From Anastatus disparis (taxonomy: Eukaryota > Arthropoda > Insecta > Hymenoptera > Eupelmidae), in NCBI GenBank assembly GCA_017163975.1, contig JAFFSR010000246.1, positions 665,501 to 729,500 of the forward strand: 64,000 bases of DNA. The letters are read 5' to 3'. Made by a program: the position numbers and the translations under genes. Shown piece after piece: positions 22,543 to 33,414 of the stretch (position 1 is its first letter; the number at the start of each line of letters is the position of its first letter). The notes under the pieces are model-generated. The model searched no databases and had not been told where the DNA came from. It was given only the letters and a program-made list of their open reading frames with translations.

Positions 22543-24230
22543 CACTACCCTCCAGTCACATTTGCCCACCCTACATGAAAATCGATAAAACTTTAGAGTT
22601 TTGTGGCTCACTAGGAGAGTATCACATCTCCGGATCACGGATTTTGCTCTAACTTTGAGATAGGTTTTCAGATGTCAAAATATGGAAAAAGCCAGAGTTA
22701 TACACCCCAACGCTCAATATTTCTCTAGTTGCAGGCAATTAAAGAAAATCACTAAAAAAGTTACTAGATTTTCAAACGCTTATAATTCTTTAGCATTAAT
22801 AGCTAGACGCTTATAACTGTTTTTAAATGAAAGCTACGTTCAAATCCTTTCGAAAAAGCACCTATAGCATATCAACATATTATATTTTCCCAAAGTTACA
22901 GCGTTATAAAAATTGTACTACATTTTAACATTTATCATTAATTAATATTCTTAAAAGGAAATTCAGCTCAAATTCTTATAAAGCTGTTACTTTGAGAAAA
23001 AATAATATTTTGATATGCTATAGATGCTTTTTCGAAAGGATTTGAACGTAGCTTTCATTTAAAAACAGTTACAAGCGTCTAGCTATTCATGCTAAAGAAT
23101 TATAAGCATTTGAAAATCTAGTAACTTTTTTAGTGATTTTCTTTAATTGCCTGCAACTAGAAAAATATTGAGCGTTGGGGTCTATAACTCTGGCTTTTTC
23201 CATATTTTGACATCTGAAAACCTATCTTAAAGTTAGAGCAAAATCCTTGATCCGGAGATGTGATACTCTCCTAGTCAGTGAAAAATAGTCGTAATTAAAA
23301 AATTCTGACGGGGTTTTAAAAAGGGTTTAAAAATCTTTAGTTTAAGTCGAGTTGAGCAAAAAAATAAAAAAATACATGCCCTATGCGTAAAAAACTAACT
23401 AAAAAATATTCAATTTTTTTTGCTCCTATTCAAATGCCTGCCATTTTTGCGGAAATTATCGAATCATAGAAAAACAATGGAGGTAAAAGCCAAAGGAGTC
23501 ACCTTCAAAATGAGCTATAGAAAGCTCATTTATGATCGATTTTACGGTAGTTATGGTCATTTTTTATGAAAAAAAACGATTTTTTTAAATAGCTATTAAC
23601 TCAAAAAATACACATGATATAAAAAAATTTTTCGGTAAAAAAAAAATTATCAGTAAAAAAAGATTTTATTCATTTTTGATCCCATTGAAAAAAATCCACT
23701 TATTCAATATTTATATTTTAATGAATTAAAAAAAAAAAATTTTCTTCCGGATTTCAGTTAAATCTAAATATTTATATTTTTGACTCAAAAATAAACAATT
23801 TTTTCATTAAAAATTTTTTTATATCATGCGTATTTTTTGAGATAATAGCTATTAAAAAAATCGTTATTTCATAAAAAATGACCATAACTACCGTAAAATC
23901 GATCATAAATGAGCTTTCTATAGCTCATTTTAAAGGTGATTCCTTTGGCTTTTACCTCCATTTTGTTTTTCTATGATTCGATAATTTCCGCAAAAATGGC
24001 AGGCATTTGAATAGGGGTGAAAAAATTGAATATCTTTTAGTTAGTTTTTTACGCATGAGGCATGCATTTTTTAAATTTTTTTGCTCAACTTGGCTTAAAT
24101 TAAAGGTGTTTTAATCCTTTTCAAAACCCCGTCGGAATTTTTTAATTACGACTATTTTTCACTGAGCCACAAAACTTTAAAGTTTTATCGATTTTCATGT
24201 AGGGTGGGCAAATGTGGCTGGAGGGTTGTG
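22543..24230. mobile_element. Long-armed foldback inserted in the DIRS relic
   Basis: The terminal inverted repeats begin CACWACCCTCCAGYCACATT and extend more than 400 bases inward once the nested element (22611-23274) is removed. Matching segments include CACATTTGCCCACCCTACAT, CAGTGAAAAATAGTCG and CTTTTACCTCCATT. A TA flanks each side (22541-22542 and 24231-24232). Removing it brings the two halves of the DIRS RNase H into the same frame, apart from one stop codon, which fixes both ends. TA duplication and inverted ends suggest a Tc1/mariner-type MITE. Confidence 0.85.
22611..23274. mobile_element. Foldback nested in the foldback
   Basis: Ends CTAGGAGAGTATCACATCTC in perfect inverted orientation; arms run almost 300 bases (for example TGAGCGTTGGGG and AAATCCTTTCGAAAAAGC) round a short AT-rich centre. 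A 3-base duplication TCA flanks it (22608-22610 and 23275-23277). The 3-base site hints at PIF/Harbinger-type mobilisation, but the termini are not diagnostic. Confidence 0.85.
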
Positions 24231-24232
24231 TA

Positions 24233-24530
24233 TGTACTTCATCCCATCAACAAGGTATCTGTGTAAATGGTCATTGCGAATGAACCATCTTTCATATAAT
24301 GAATACTAGAATGTATATTGTTTTTTCACCATAATAATTCTGATTTTGCAGATTCCGTAATATACACAGTATTATTATAACTGTAATCGTCAAGAATAAG
24401 ATGAAATAATCTTTCTTTTTCTTACTTTTGGTATAAAGCCATCCGTATTTAATAGCTGGGCAACAAGAAATTAGAGTACCGAGAAGAATAGAGAAATTAG
24501 AGAAAATTTGCATCTTTAGCTGATTTATGC
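24233..24530 (-). pseudogene. DIRS RT end and RNase H, proximal part
   Basis: Minus-strand reading: LLGTLISCCPAIKYGWLYTK, the FLG.L....P...YG.L.TK signature at the thumb/RNase H junction of DIRS pol. Later, AMTIYTDTLLMG supplies the first RNase H Asp (TD). The next codon is a stop where Trp is usual, and the frame continues into the distal part across the foldback. Confidence 0.7.
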
Positions 24531-24599
24531 ATATCGTTTATATCTGGGATTTTATATACCTGATATAATCTAAGACAATTCTACCGTCAGTGATCATTA

Positions 24600-25315
24600 A
24601 TTAATTAACATAAAAATTTTTTAACCTTTCAGCTAGTTGACTTACGTCTATTGATCCTTTTTTCCGTTGTTTCAGACGTCCTCCGAAAGGTGTATACCCC
24701 ATTTGATTCCACGGAGGACGTTGGACGAATAGAGTCTTGGAGTTTAAATTTTGTTTTACATTAGATGGAGTATTAAATTTCGCTGGCGGTTTTTCTTTTA
24801 AGTCTTGGCTTAACTAATCATTAACTTTGGCTTCCTCAATCTTGTTTGACAAGTCATCTCCATATAAGAATTTATTAATTTTTGCATCCTTTAATACCGT
24901 TTTAGTCTCTTTGGACAATTCTGGCTCTATAAAGGCTTTACGAGATATTGTTTATGAATTATAGTTGTTAAAAGTTTTTCAACATCTTTTAGTCCTTCAC
25001 GAATCAAACCCAAATCCATCGTTTCATCTCTCTCTGCTCATACATTGATGTAATTAAGGAACCAGTGAGTGACTATGAAACATCTTTTGGATCTCAGACA
25101 TATGTTTGTCTTTAGCTAAAGCGACCAACTTCATAGCAGCCGAGATCTGAGGATTTAATCTGAGCATTAAATTCCTTCAAGCATTCTTATTTTCCAATCA
25201 GTTTTTCATAATCTTCTCTTTTTTTTGCAGTAGTGATCCCAAATTTTTAATAATTCAGGCTTGATATTCATGTGTCGCTTGACTTATAGTTGGATCTTCT
25301 CTCATTTATTAACGA
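24600..25315 (-). pseudogene. DIRS gag remnant
   Basis: Short minus-strand pieces: MREDPTISQATHEYQA at the upstream end, then LVKRDIKY-like and RPPWNQMGYTPFGGRLK near 24690, the Arg/Pro/Gly-rich tail common to DIRS gag proteins. Numerous stops. Assignment rests on order and on this tail, so it is tentative. Confidence 0.45.
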
Positions 25316-26228
25316 AAAATTTTTATTTTAATTGCAACTAAAAGTTAATTTTAAAAGAGAACTGTCTTTTTTAATAATAGTATTATAGTATTATTGTTAA
25401 TTATAAATTTTAATATAATATTAATTATATTATATTGATTAGTTTTAATTTTTAATAAACTTGAGCGTCATTAAGCGTCTTTGTTTTAACCATACAGTAA
25501 GCACAGACGCACAGCTTCGTCTCTGTCTTGCCACACAGCAAGCGCAGATATGTTTATCTTTTGTCACACCACATAGTAGGCACAGACATACATATACATA
25601 CATACATTTATACATACAAATGTATATATATTTATGTCACCGTAGGCCAAATTCGGCTCAATATCTATAGACCCAGCTTAATTTGTATTAACATCGCGCA
25701 CATCTTGGCTCGTCTCTCATCTATGTTCAAATGTTTCTATACGTTTTTAGTGACGTATAGAAGCTTTTCATACGAATCCGGATGGATTATATATGTGTTT
25801 AGACTAGTCAACTTAGGTAGACCGTATGACGCGAGCGCGCCTATGCTCACAGCTGACTTTGACATTTTCTTAACCATAAAAAAATTTTGGGTTGTGCAAA
25901 CAGCAATGCGAAAAAATTGAAGATTCATTTTTACAAATAAAAAATAAATGGAAGAGTGACCGCAACTGATTTTGACATATTATCAAAAAATTCTAAAGAA
26001 ACATTAATATATTATTTATTTATGTTAAAAACATGAAAATAAATCAAATAAATAAAAAAAGTGTTATTATACGTGAATAAAAATGTTAAAGCGATTCGAT
26101 TGAAATTATTCAATCAAACGCATTAATATTTTGGATTTAATGTGTAGTGTGTTGTGTGTGTTTTGTTTTTATTTTAAATCAATTTTGTTATGGTCCCTCA
26201 TTTAGCCTACAGTGACATAAAATTATCT
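25316..26228. other. AT-rich spacer with CA/TA microsatellite
   Basis: Holds ACATACATATACATACATAC-type microsatellite at 25585-25640. Overlapping open frames in three frames from 25461 to 25928 result from it and show no domains. TTTGATTTAT-type AT repeats follow. No gene is supported. Confidence 0.45.
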
Positions 26229-26395
26229 ACGTAACATGGGCGTACGAAGGATGAACATAGTCTCGACGAATATTTTTCGATTGAGCAGTAGTCAGTCTTA
26301 AACAGGCAAAGCGCGCCCGAAACCAACTCATACTCAATTGACAAATATTGGCCTTGTTCATATTCATCCTTCGCACGCCGAAGTTACGTATATGA
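26229..26395. repeat. Short inverted-repeat element
   Basis: CTACGTAACATGGGCGTACG at the left returns as CGCACGCCGAAGTTACGTA at the right, together with AAGGATGAAC/GTTCAT..TCCTT. Arms about 38 bases, centre about 90 bases. Probably a small MITE. Confidence 0.5.
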
Positions 26396-26499
26396 CTAAT
26401 AAAAAATTTAAAATTTGGTGGCTTCCACGTTCATCTTTACGATCTTAACGTATTCCCCACACCTTTATTTATACTTCCAATTTTTGTTTTACCCGTCCC

Positions 26500-26860
26500 A
26501 TTTTACCCCGTCCCATTCCGCATTCGCCCGGGTAATGTCCGTGAAGAGGGGAAAACCCATAGGCAAACCCAGTGGGATAAAACCTGGGAAAACCCTCTCC
26601 GGAATGGGTCGGTGTATATAGCAGATTCGGTATTAGGCATCCTTGTATCAGGATACCTACACCGTATCTGCCACACTTCCCGCTCACATTGTCATGTGGC
26701 CAGCACGCCCAAACGATCGTCACACAAAGTAAGTCCAGATTGGACGCGCAGCGTTCCTTGGAGCGGTCACCCATCCAAGTACCAACCTCGGCCAATGCTG
26801 CTTAACTATGCAGATCGCCTGGCGCGCGCCGAACCACTCGGCCAATGCGTCAGTTATATG
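26500..26860 (-). mobile_element. 5S rRNA-like short repeat with tRNA-like flank
   Basis: On the minus strand, GTTAAGCAGCATTGGCCGAG and then GGTTGGTACTTGGATGGGTG (26763-26818) reproduce the internal promoter end of 5S rRNA. Just upstream, GCATTGGCCGAGTGGTTCGG resembles a class-II tRNA box A. Downstream lies a strong imperfect hairpin (26622-26673, GCAGAT..CGGT..AGG.ATCC) and a GGGTTTTCCC-rich body. From memory this fits a 5S-derived SINE (SINE3-like). It is not an intact 5S gene: the rest of 5S is absent. Confidence 0.6.
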
Positions 26861-27696
26861 ACTAATATATATACATATATATGATGAATATGTGTGCATA
26901 CTTATACATATATGTACACAATATGTATGTAGAGCTGCCTAGGTATGCTTTTTTCAACTATTTTTATCTATTACGTAATATGCAATCGGCCCGATAATTC
27001 TCTTTTACTATAGCAAAATGGCAGTTAATTACTTAAATCTATGCACTTAGTATCCATAGCTATCTGTTCCATAAAATATTCTCTTGAACGACATGCAAAT
27101 CATCGATCAGTTCTATCGATTTGTTTGCCAACATCGTCTCCATATTTTCATCCGAGTGCGACGCTATGTAGCCTTCGCCTTATGCCGTTGACACAAGAGG
27201 GCTGTCTAAATTCTCGTTGCAAATCCTCTTTACCTTTTTATTCATCTTGTCTAACTTTTTCAAAAGTTTACTTAATTTTTTCTCTTTTTTACTAAGTTTC
27301 TTCTTCATTTTATTTTTTTTTTCAATTTATAAACAAATTACGATTGGACGGCTAAAAATATATGCATTCCTTTGCGTGCATGAAGAAATAATGAAGATCC
27401 GTATAGCTGATGAGGAGACGGTTAAAGTTTTAGACTCTTATAACACGTGCTGCCAATGTGGATAGAGGGACTACTAAAGTTATAATGTAGAAGAGCGAGG
27501 ACGAAATATAAGTCTTTTTATTTAGAACTGATCAGTAAGGCTTATAAAATTCTTTTAAACAGACTGTGCCTTAGACGCTAATAGTAGCTTTTTGTTCATT
27601 GTAATTTATTATACAATATGTTGATAAAATTCTGAAAGTTACTTTTAGTACATAAGCTTCGTGACTGTATAATTGTAATTATCTGTTAAAATTATG
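26861..27696. other. Unassigned spacer
   Basis: Small open frames (27041-27295 and 27217-27465) show no domain, start context or splice pattern I can support. ATACATATA microsatellite at 26870-26920. Confidence 0.4.
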
Positions 27697-28480
27697 GTTT
27701 ATTGGTGTGCAGTCATATATGATGCTTTAATAAATCTTGATTCCTTTTGAAAATATCGAATTAAAATTGATTGATTTTGATTAATTTAAAGTTTATTTGC
27801 ATGTAATTAAATAACATGCTTTGATAGTTTTGATTTTTCAATCAAATTCAAAATATTCAATTATTTTAATTAAATTTTAATAATTTGTGGTTTATTTGCG
27901 TAATCAAATATTATGTTTCAATAAATTTCGATTCCCACATCAAAATTAAAAATGTTAAATTATCATTAATTTGTTTTGGCTGATATGAGTTTATTTGTAT
28001 ACAATCAAGTATAATGCTGTAATAAATTTTGGTTTTGACGTCAAAATCAATATATTGAATTACCAATATATATTAATTTGGTTAATTTGAGGTTTATTTG
28101 TTACAATTAAATATGATGCTATGATAAATATTGCCTCCTACGTCGAAATTCAAAATATAGCAGAATTGTCGATTCAATTTATTCAATTTGAGGTTTATTT
28201 GTGTGCAATCAAAAAAGTTGCTTTAATTAATTCTATTTTTTACATCAAAATTTAGAATATTCAATTTCTATCGATTTAATTTGGCTACTACTTGTGTGCA
28301 ATCAAATATAATGTTTTAATAAATTTTACTTTTTCATTAAAATTCGAAATAACGAATTTCTATTGATCTGATTTGGTTAATTTAGAGTTTTATTTGTGTG
28401 CAATCAAATATGATGCTTCAATGAATTTTGATTCCTACATAAAAATTCAAGATATTGAATCACCATCAGAGTAGATAGGC
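27697..28480. repeat. ~98-bp tandem repeats, eight units
   Basis: Units begin with GTTTATTTGTGTGCAATC or a variant at 27697, 27791, 27900, 27989, 28092, 28193, about 28289 and 28387. Each is followed by AAATATGATGCTTTAATAAA and ATTCAAAATATTGAATT-like text. The spacing is 89-109 bases. Non-coding satellite-like array. Confidence 0.8.
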
Positions 28481-29050
28481 TATGCTGGTTCTAGCGCACT
28501 GCGATTGTGGCGCATCCTCTCCCCTCTGCGATTCTGATGCACCTTCCCCGCTCCCTCTGCGATACTGGCGCACTTGCATTTCTAACGCAGCGCGTCAATA
28601 AGGTAGGGAATATGCTGAGATGCGGATATTTTTTTTATTCGAATATTTTTATTATTTTTTAATAAGTCTTATGTTCTATAGCTTCCTTAACCCATATAGA
28701 TTTTTTACATCTGTTCACAGGATATCTCGACCACCTATGTGTTCTGGTGTTTTCGCGTCCAAAACTATACCTTTTCAACCCGAAAGTTGTGTACTTGAAC
28801 GTGCAGGCCTACTCAGGCGAGGAGATTCGATCATACCCATCCTTTTTAGCACATCAAGAGCTCACGCTAACCCGGCAGGACAGTCGGGCTCAACTATAGT
28901 AGTGGAGCAGTCGTGCTCTGCCTTACTGACCCCCAATAATTATCCGTGGTTTTTGTTAAAATCGCAGAAAATCCATCAGGGGTGGTCCACTACGGTGTCA
29001 TCTATCACTATCAATCACTACAGTGAGTTCGGGACACCTTCTACTTTTAA
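28481..29050. other. GC-richer segment of unknown nature
   Basis: First part has repeated TCTGCGAT..TG.CGCA phrases (28495-28590). The rest (28700-29040) is of mixed composition with a 144-codon plus frame at 28620-29054 that begins in poly-T and has no recognisable domain. It could be a short interspersed element; I cannot say. Confidence 0.35.
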
Positions 29051-29054
29051 TTAA

Positions 29055-29424
29055 AGGGAGACACAAGTAAAACACGAAAAAAATGAAGTTTTTTAGTTTT
29101 AACTTTTGATCCGTAGCACCTACAATGTTATCCATGCGTAATGTTATTCAAAATCATCTAAAGAATCTATAAAAAAAATTTCAGCTCGAAATATTTAAAA
29201 CTGTGGGACTAGTTCCATTTTAACGACTGCTCGATTCAGTGATAAGTGAGGAAGCGTTAAAATGGAACTAGTCCCACAGTTTTTAATATTTCGAGCTGAA
29301 AATTTTTTTATAGATTCTTTAGATGATTTTGAACAACATTACGCATGGATAACATTGTAGGTGCTACGGATCAAAAGTTAAAACTAAAAAACCTCATTTT
29401 TTTGTGTTTTACTTGTGTCTCCCC
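29055..29424. mobile_element. TTAA-flanked foldback, family 1
   Basis: Nearly perfect arms of about 170 bases (RGGGAGACACAAGTAAAACA at each end; GGAACTAGTCCCACAG near the centre) around a short loop. TTAA stands on both sides (29051-29054 and 29425-29428). No reading frame. The RGGGAG start recalls the GGGAG ends of the transposase-bearing element at 42904. Confidence 0.85.
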
Positions 29425-29443
29425 TTAAATAAAAATAGAAAAA

Positions 29444-29517
29444 ATCTCACCCTCACCAGGACTCGAACCCCTCTGCGTGAGAGTCGGATGTTTTAGCCCT
29501 TGAGCCACCGCGGCTCC
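29444..29517 (-). repeat. tRNA-like sequence
   Basis: Minus-strand GGAGCCGCGGTGGCTCAAGG (box A-like) and GGGGTTCGAGTCC (box B) with CTCTCAC between, as in a Glu-type anticodon loop. The acceptor ends do not pair, so it is a tRNA pseudogene or SINE head and not a tRNA gene. Confidence 0.4.
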
Positions 29518-29743
29518 AATTGTTTTTTAATATTTAGATAAATGAGTTTTATTTTATTTTTATCTATATTTTTTAAAATGAAAATTTTCATTAAAAATTT
29601 TTTTATAATAAATAATTATTAATGATTGTTAATAATTATTAATAATTAACAATATTTGAAAAATTAATTGATTTAGTAAATAAAAATGGAAACATATTTG
29701 ATGAACTGCGGACATACAAGTTTCCAAAATTATTTAGTGTAAT

Positions 29744-29816
29744 GACTCCGTGGTCGAGTGGTATAAGTACTTGCCTCTCGACCAGAGGGTCACGGGTTCG
29801 ATCACAACCCAAGTCG
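29744..29816 (+). repeat. tRNA-like sequence
   Basis: GACTCCGTGGTCGAGTGG (box A-like), CCTCT/AGAGG anticodon-type stem, GGGTTCGATCAC (box B-like); only GACT/AGTC pair at the ends and the T-arm is faulty. Probably a tRNA-derived repeat head. Confidence 0.4.
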
Positions 29817-30312
29817 ATGCTTTTAATTTTTAAAATTTGATTAATTTTATTTCAAATTGAATATTTATTTAACTAGAAAATCCATGTGCGCAAGCGCGCC
29901 CTATATCTAATCTAAATCTATAAATTTTTAATGACTGTGGGTATAATATTATTATTTTCTGTTTATTATTAAAAAATAATAGTTGCATATCAACTAATAT
30001 CTGCATCAGTAAAGAGATTGATGATATACACTAATGTATCAGAGCAGTCTATACGCCATTAATTAAATTCATTCAATACATGAGACACGAAAAACTTCGA
30101 GAAAAATGAATTCCATACAAAAGAAATATTATTACTTTATTCATTTTTTTATTATTATTTAAGAAAATTAAAGAAATAGTAAACTTTTATTATTATTTAG
30201 ACTTCTTAAATCTTAAAAGTATGCAAGCATTTTCAAAATCAAAAAAATTTAAACTATTACAAAATCAAAAGTTATTTTACAAATATAGCTTTTTATATAC
30301 ATAATTTTTATA
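29817..30312. other. AT-rich spacer
   Basis: No gene or repeat structure is supported. Confidence 0.5.
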
Positions 30313-30316
30313 TTAA

Positions 30317-30696
30317 GAAGGGGCCGAACTATCTGTCTTTGTCTAATAGTGTTTTTCATCAATTATGTAAACACTATCCGATATAACAAGAAAAAAATAG
30401 CAGCCCCCGCTAGATATTAGCATAATTAGTAAATTTTGTAATAACAACCAAATTTTTTACTGCATAGTTTTCGACTAATTAGAGACCTACTAGCAATCTA
30501 GAATATAACCTATCTTTTTTGGTAGGTCTCTAATTATTCAAAAACTACGCAGTGAAAAAATTTGGTTGTTATTACAAAATTTACTTATTATACTAATATC
30601 TAGCGGGGGCTGCTATTTTTTTCTTATTATACCGGATAGTGTTTACATAAATGATGAAAAACGCTATTAGACAAAGACAGATAGTTCGGCCCCTTC
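30317..30696. mobile_element. TTAA-flanked foldback, family 2
   Basis: Arms of about 165 bases: GAAGGGGCCGAACTATCTGT at each end, CCCCCGCTAGATATTAG further in and AGAGACCTAC/GTAGGTCTCT next to the loop. TTAA flanks at 30313-30316 and 30697-30700. A one-arm copy lies in the gypsy integrase at 7674. Confidence 0.88.
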
Positions 30697-30700
30697 TTAA

Positions 30701-32100
30701 CCTTTAAATATCGTCTTTGATTTCCAAGATATATCATAAGTGAATTTCAAAACCGACATAGTCATGTAAAATTGTCCATGATTAGAAACATGGATACCCA
30801 AAATTCTCAATAGCTAATGAATTAATTTATTTAAAAATTAATAACGTTTTCAACAATATAAAATTCATAAAACATAAAAAATTAAATTGCTCAAATTCTC
30901 ATCGATTTTTACAAATGAAAATAAGAATTTTTCTAGTTTATATTTTCTTAATAATCGTATTATACTATTTTTTCAAACAAAAGATTTTTAAATTTTTTTT
31001 TGCAGAAAAGTTGTTGATTTCAGGAATGATTCAATTTTAATTTTAAAATCAAATAAACAATCTTTAAAAAAAATACATTCTAGGTAAGTTTATTATTGAA
31101 TAGTATTATTGTTTTCATAATATTTAAAATAAATATATATATATATATATATATATATGCTTATTTCAATTTCAATTTTTAACAGTACTGCATACACAAT
31201 TTTGACTAACAAAAGTTTTCAAGTCAATCAAGAAATTATCAAGTGATTTTGTATTTCATTGATTCTTTTTAAAAAATATAAAAATGATATAATGCATATA
31301 AATAAAATGGTTTATTACTTTAAATTATTATTTATTAATGATATATATGATCCCTGTTATTATTATATGAATTAAAATTCTTGATGTTTGTATTTTAACT
31401 GTGGCATTATACTTTACTTTCGAAAAAAAATTTTCAAGCTGTTAATCTAGAAATATTTCAAAATATTTTAAATCTTATTTGAAATTTATGAAGTTACTTG
31501 CCGGGCTCATGGATAAATATTTTATGGTGTTGTTATAAGCTAAAAAGTTTATAAAATTGTATTTTCAAAATTTATTGCTTAATATACTATTTTATAGTAG
31601 AATTTTTAAAAAAATATTTCAGAAGTAAATGTCATAAAATTGTTATCATGTTCTAATTTTAAATATACAATAACAAATGTACATAGAGCGATACTTCGCA
31701 CTCTCGATATCTTTACACAAAAGGAACACAAATTTTTGTGAGCGGAAGTTGGCGATGTTTAAATTAAAAATTTTATTTAAAAAATTAAACTATGACTCAA
31801 TAATTATAATTTAATTATTTATCAATGATTTTTATTATTAAATTCTTAATCAAATATTTTATATAAAAAAATTTTAATAAATCAAATTTTTTTTTCGCCA
31901 ATGATATGATTCTATTCAATCCACCAATCACGTTCTTAATATAAAGTACGTCAAAACATCCGGCCATCATTTTTTTAAAAGAGGATTTGAATTAAAAAAG
32001 CACTTTGAACATTTTTTCAAATTTATACCTTAAGTAAAAATGAATTTTCCGGTTACCCGCGTATACACGGGGAATCCCCGATCTTTGAAGTAACGTGCCG
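30701..32100. other. AT-rich spacer
   Basis: Includes an (AT)n run at about 31133-31157. No gene is visible. Confidence 0.5.
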
Positions 32101-32283
32101 TATCGTAGTTCACTACTTGGGCGCTAGGCGGCGTATGGCTTTCCTCAAGAAAAGTAACGAAGTTCAAAACATGAAGAGAAGCAGCAATCAAGGGTTGAAA
32201 TATCTAATCGACTTTCAACAGTTAGATCTCTTTAAAGATTTAATAATTTTCGAAAGTCGATCAAAAATTAAATCAATTTCAGC

Positions 32284-32634
32284 ATGGAGTCAAAGGATGA
32301 ACATCAACTTACCGAGGAGGATCACCGGTGACTGGCCCTTGCTGAAGCTTATGCTGCAGAGATTACTCGAATCGTGGGAACAACCAGCCAACCACCATCA
32401 GTGCAGCCTTCAAATGTAACGTTGGATCAGAAAGTTCAAACCGATATCCAAGCAGCGTATAAATGGGGCAAGACTAAACAGGCGGCCAAAAAGAACGTGG
32501 TAGCAGCAAAAAGAAAGGTGAAACAAGGAGCCCCACAGTCTTCTCTACCAAAGGCAGGTTTGAAAATTAAAAACTCTCAAACTCTGACTGAAGATGTAAA
32601 GGTTGAGTTAGCCAAGCATCTCCAAAAACGCTAG
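32284..32634 (+). pseudogene. Small basic protein, one in-frame stop
   Basis: From the ATG at 32284 the frame reads MESKDEHQLTEEDHR, a TGA, then about 100 further codons in the same frame to 32634. The C-terminal half is Lys/Ala-rich (KTKQAAKKNVVAAKRKVKQG), suggesting nucleic-acid binding. The ~150 bases before the ATG resemble those before the gene at 33016 (GCTAGGYGGCGT, then ATTGA.ATA..ATC.ACTTT). I do not recognise the family. Confidence 0.5.
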
Positions 32635-33015
32635 GCTTAGCCAAACGTCTTTGTAGACACTTACCTATTTTTCAGGCTTACCTCTATCTTGAGATCGGCC
32701 ACTTGAATCAAAAAATAATTTTTCAGCTTTTCTAAATTCGCATATAGAATATTGCAATCATTCAAAGATGTAGAACTTAGAAAATTTTCTAATTACATCC
32801 AATTGAATTTCATTAAAAAGTTTGATTGATGTAAATAATTTGAATCCAAGTCCTTAAATATAATTTGCCATTTGACCGCTAGGTGGCGTCATGCTTCCCG
32901 TAGGCAAAATAGCAAAGTCTAAAAGATATAGGGATGAGTGATTGAGGATTGAGATACAATCAACTTTAGTAATATTATTTTAGATTGCTCTGTAGTCGTC
33001 AAATTAAGGAGGATC

Positions 33016-33414
33016 ATGGATCAAGAAGTATGTCTATATTGAGCAGCTCGTAAATATATCTTTAATTTTTATTTTTGCTTTCAGTACACATCTTGTCTTC
33101 AAAGGCAACAGCTAGCTTGGAAAAGAGTGGCAGAGATAAACAAAAAGTTGTCTTTAAAGCGTTGTCAGGAGAAAGAACAGCAGCAGCCACCATCGTCTCC
33201 TTCTTTTTCTCTATAGTGGATATCTTCTAGGATGAAATTAAGACAAAGTTACTGTAACAATGAGCAAGGTGGGAAAGTCTTAGCTGCCATGAAAGTGAAT
33301 AGATTGAGGATGGTAGAAAATCTCAAGAAGAGAAACCTTGAAAAAAGGAGCGGTGAAAACTTATTTCGTTCACTTATAAATGTAAAAACATTTTTAAAAA
33401 GTCGCAAATTGTAA
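33016..33414 (+). pseudogene. Small two-exon gene, one in-frame stop
   Basis: Exon 1 (33016-33027) encodes MDQE and is followed by a 57-base intron with GTATGT donor and TTTCAG acceptor. Exon 2 starts at 33085, is in phase and encodes a Gln/Lys-rich peptide ending in SSPSFSL before a TAG at 33214. The same frame continues to 33414 (MKLRQSYCNNEQGG...). Basic composition; unknown family. An AATAAAG follows at about 33427. Confidence 0.45.

Larger units (their letters stand above)
21426..25315 (-). mobile_element. DIRS-type retroelement relic
   Basis: Minus-strand remains in the order gag (about 25310-24600), end of RT and RNase H (24530-24233 continuing at 22540-22207), a DIRS-specific downstream segment and a tyrosine-recombinase-like start (22200-21430). 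No LTRs or integrase are seen, which fits DIRS elements, which use a tyrosine recombinase. Most of the RT is deleted. A foldback element splits the RNase H. Stops are frequent throughout. Confidence 0.75.

Noticed and set aside
22541..22638. N-terminal residues of the minus-strand RNase H frame upstream of 22540
   Set aside because: They are foldback-element sequence; the genuine continuation lies at 24233, where the pieces join in frame across the TA site.
25461..25928. Overlapping frames in several phases
   Set aside because: They span a CATA/CACA microsatellite and show no domain or conserved pattern.
26760..26820. A genuine 5S rRNA gene
   Set aside because: Only the internal-promoter end is present; the 5' half and terminator are missing.
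28620..29054. 144-codon plus-strand frame
   Set aside because: Begins in poly-T and ends at a foldback; no domain, start context or splice evidence. Left as unknown sequence.
29444..29816. Two functional tRNA genes
   Set aside because: Acceptor stems do not pair fully and arms are faulty; tRNA-like repeats are the better reading.
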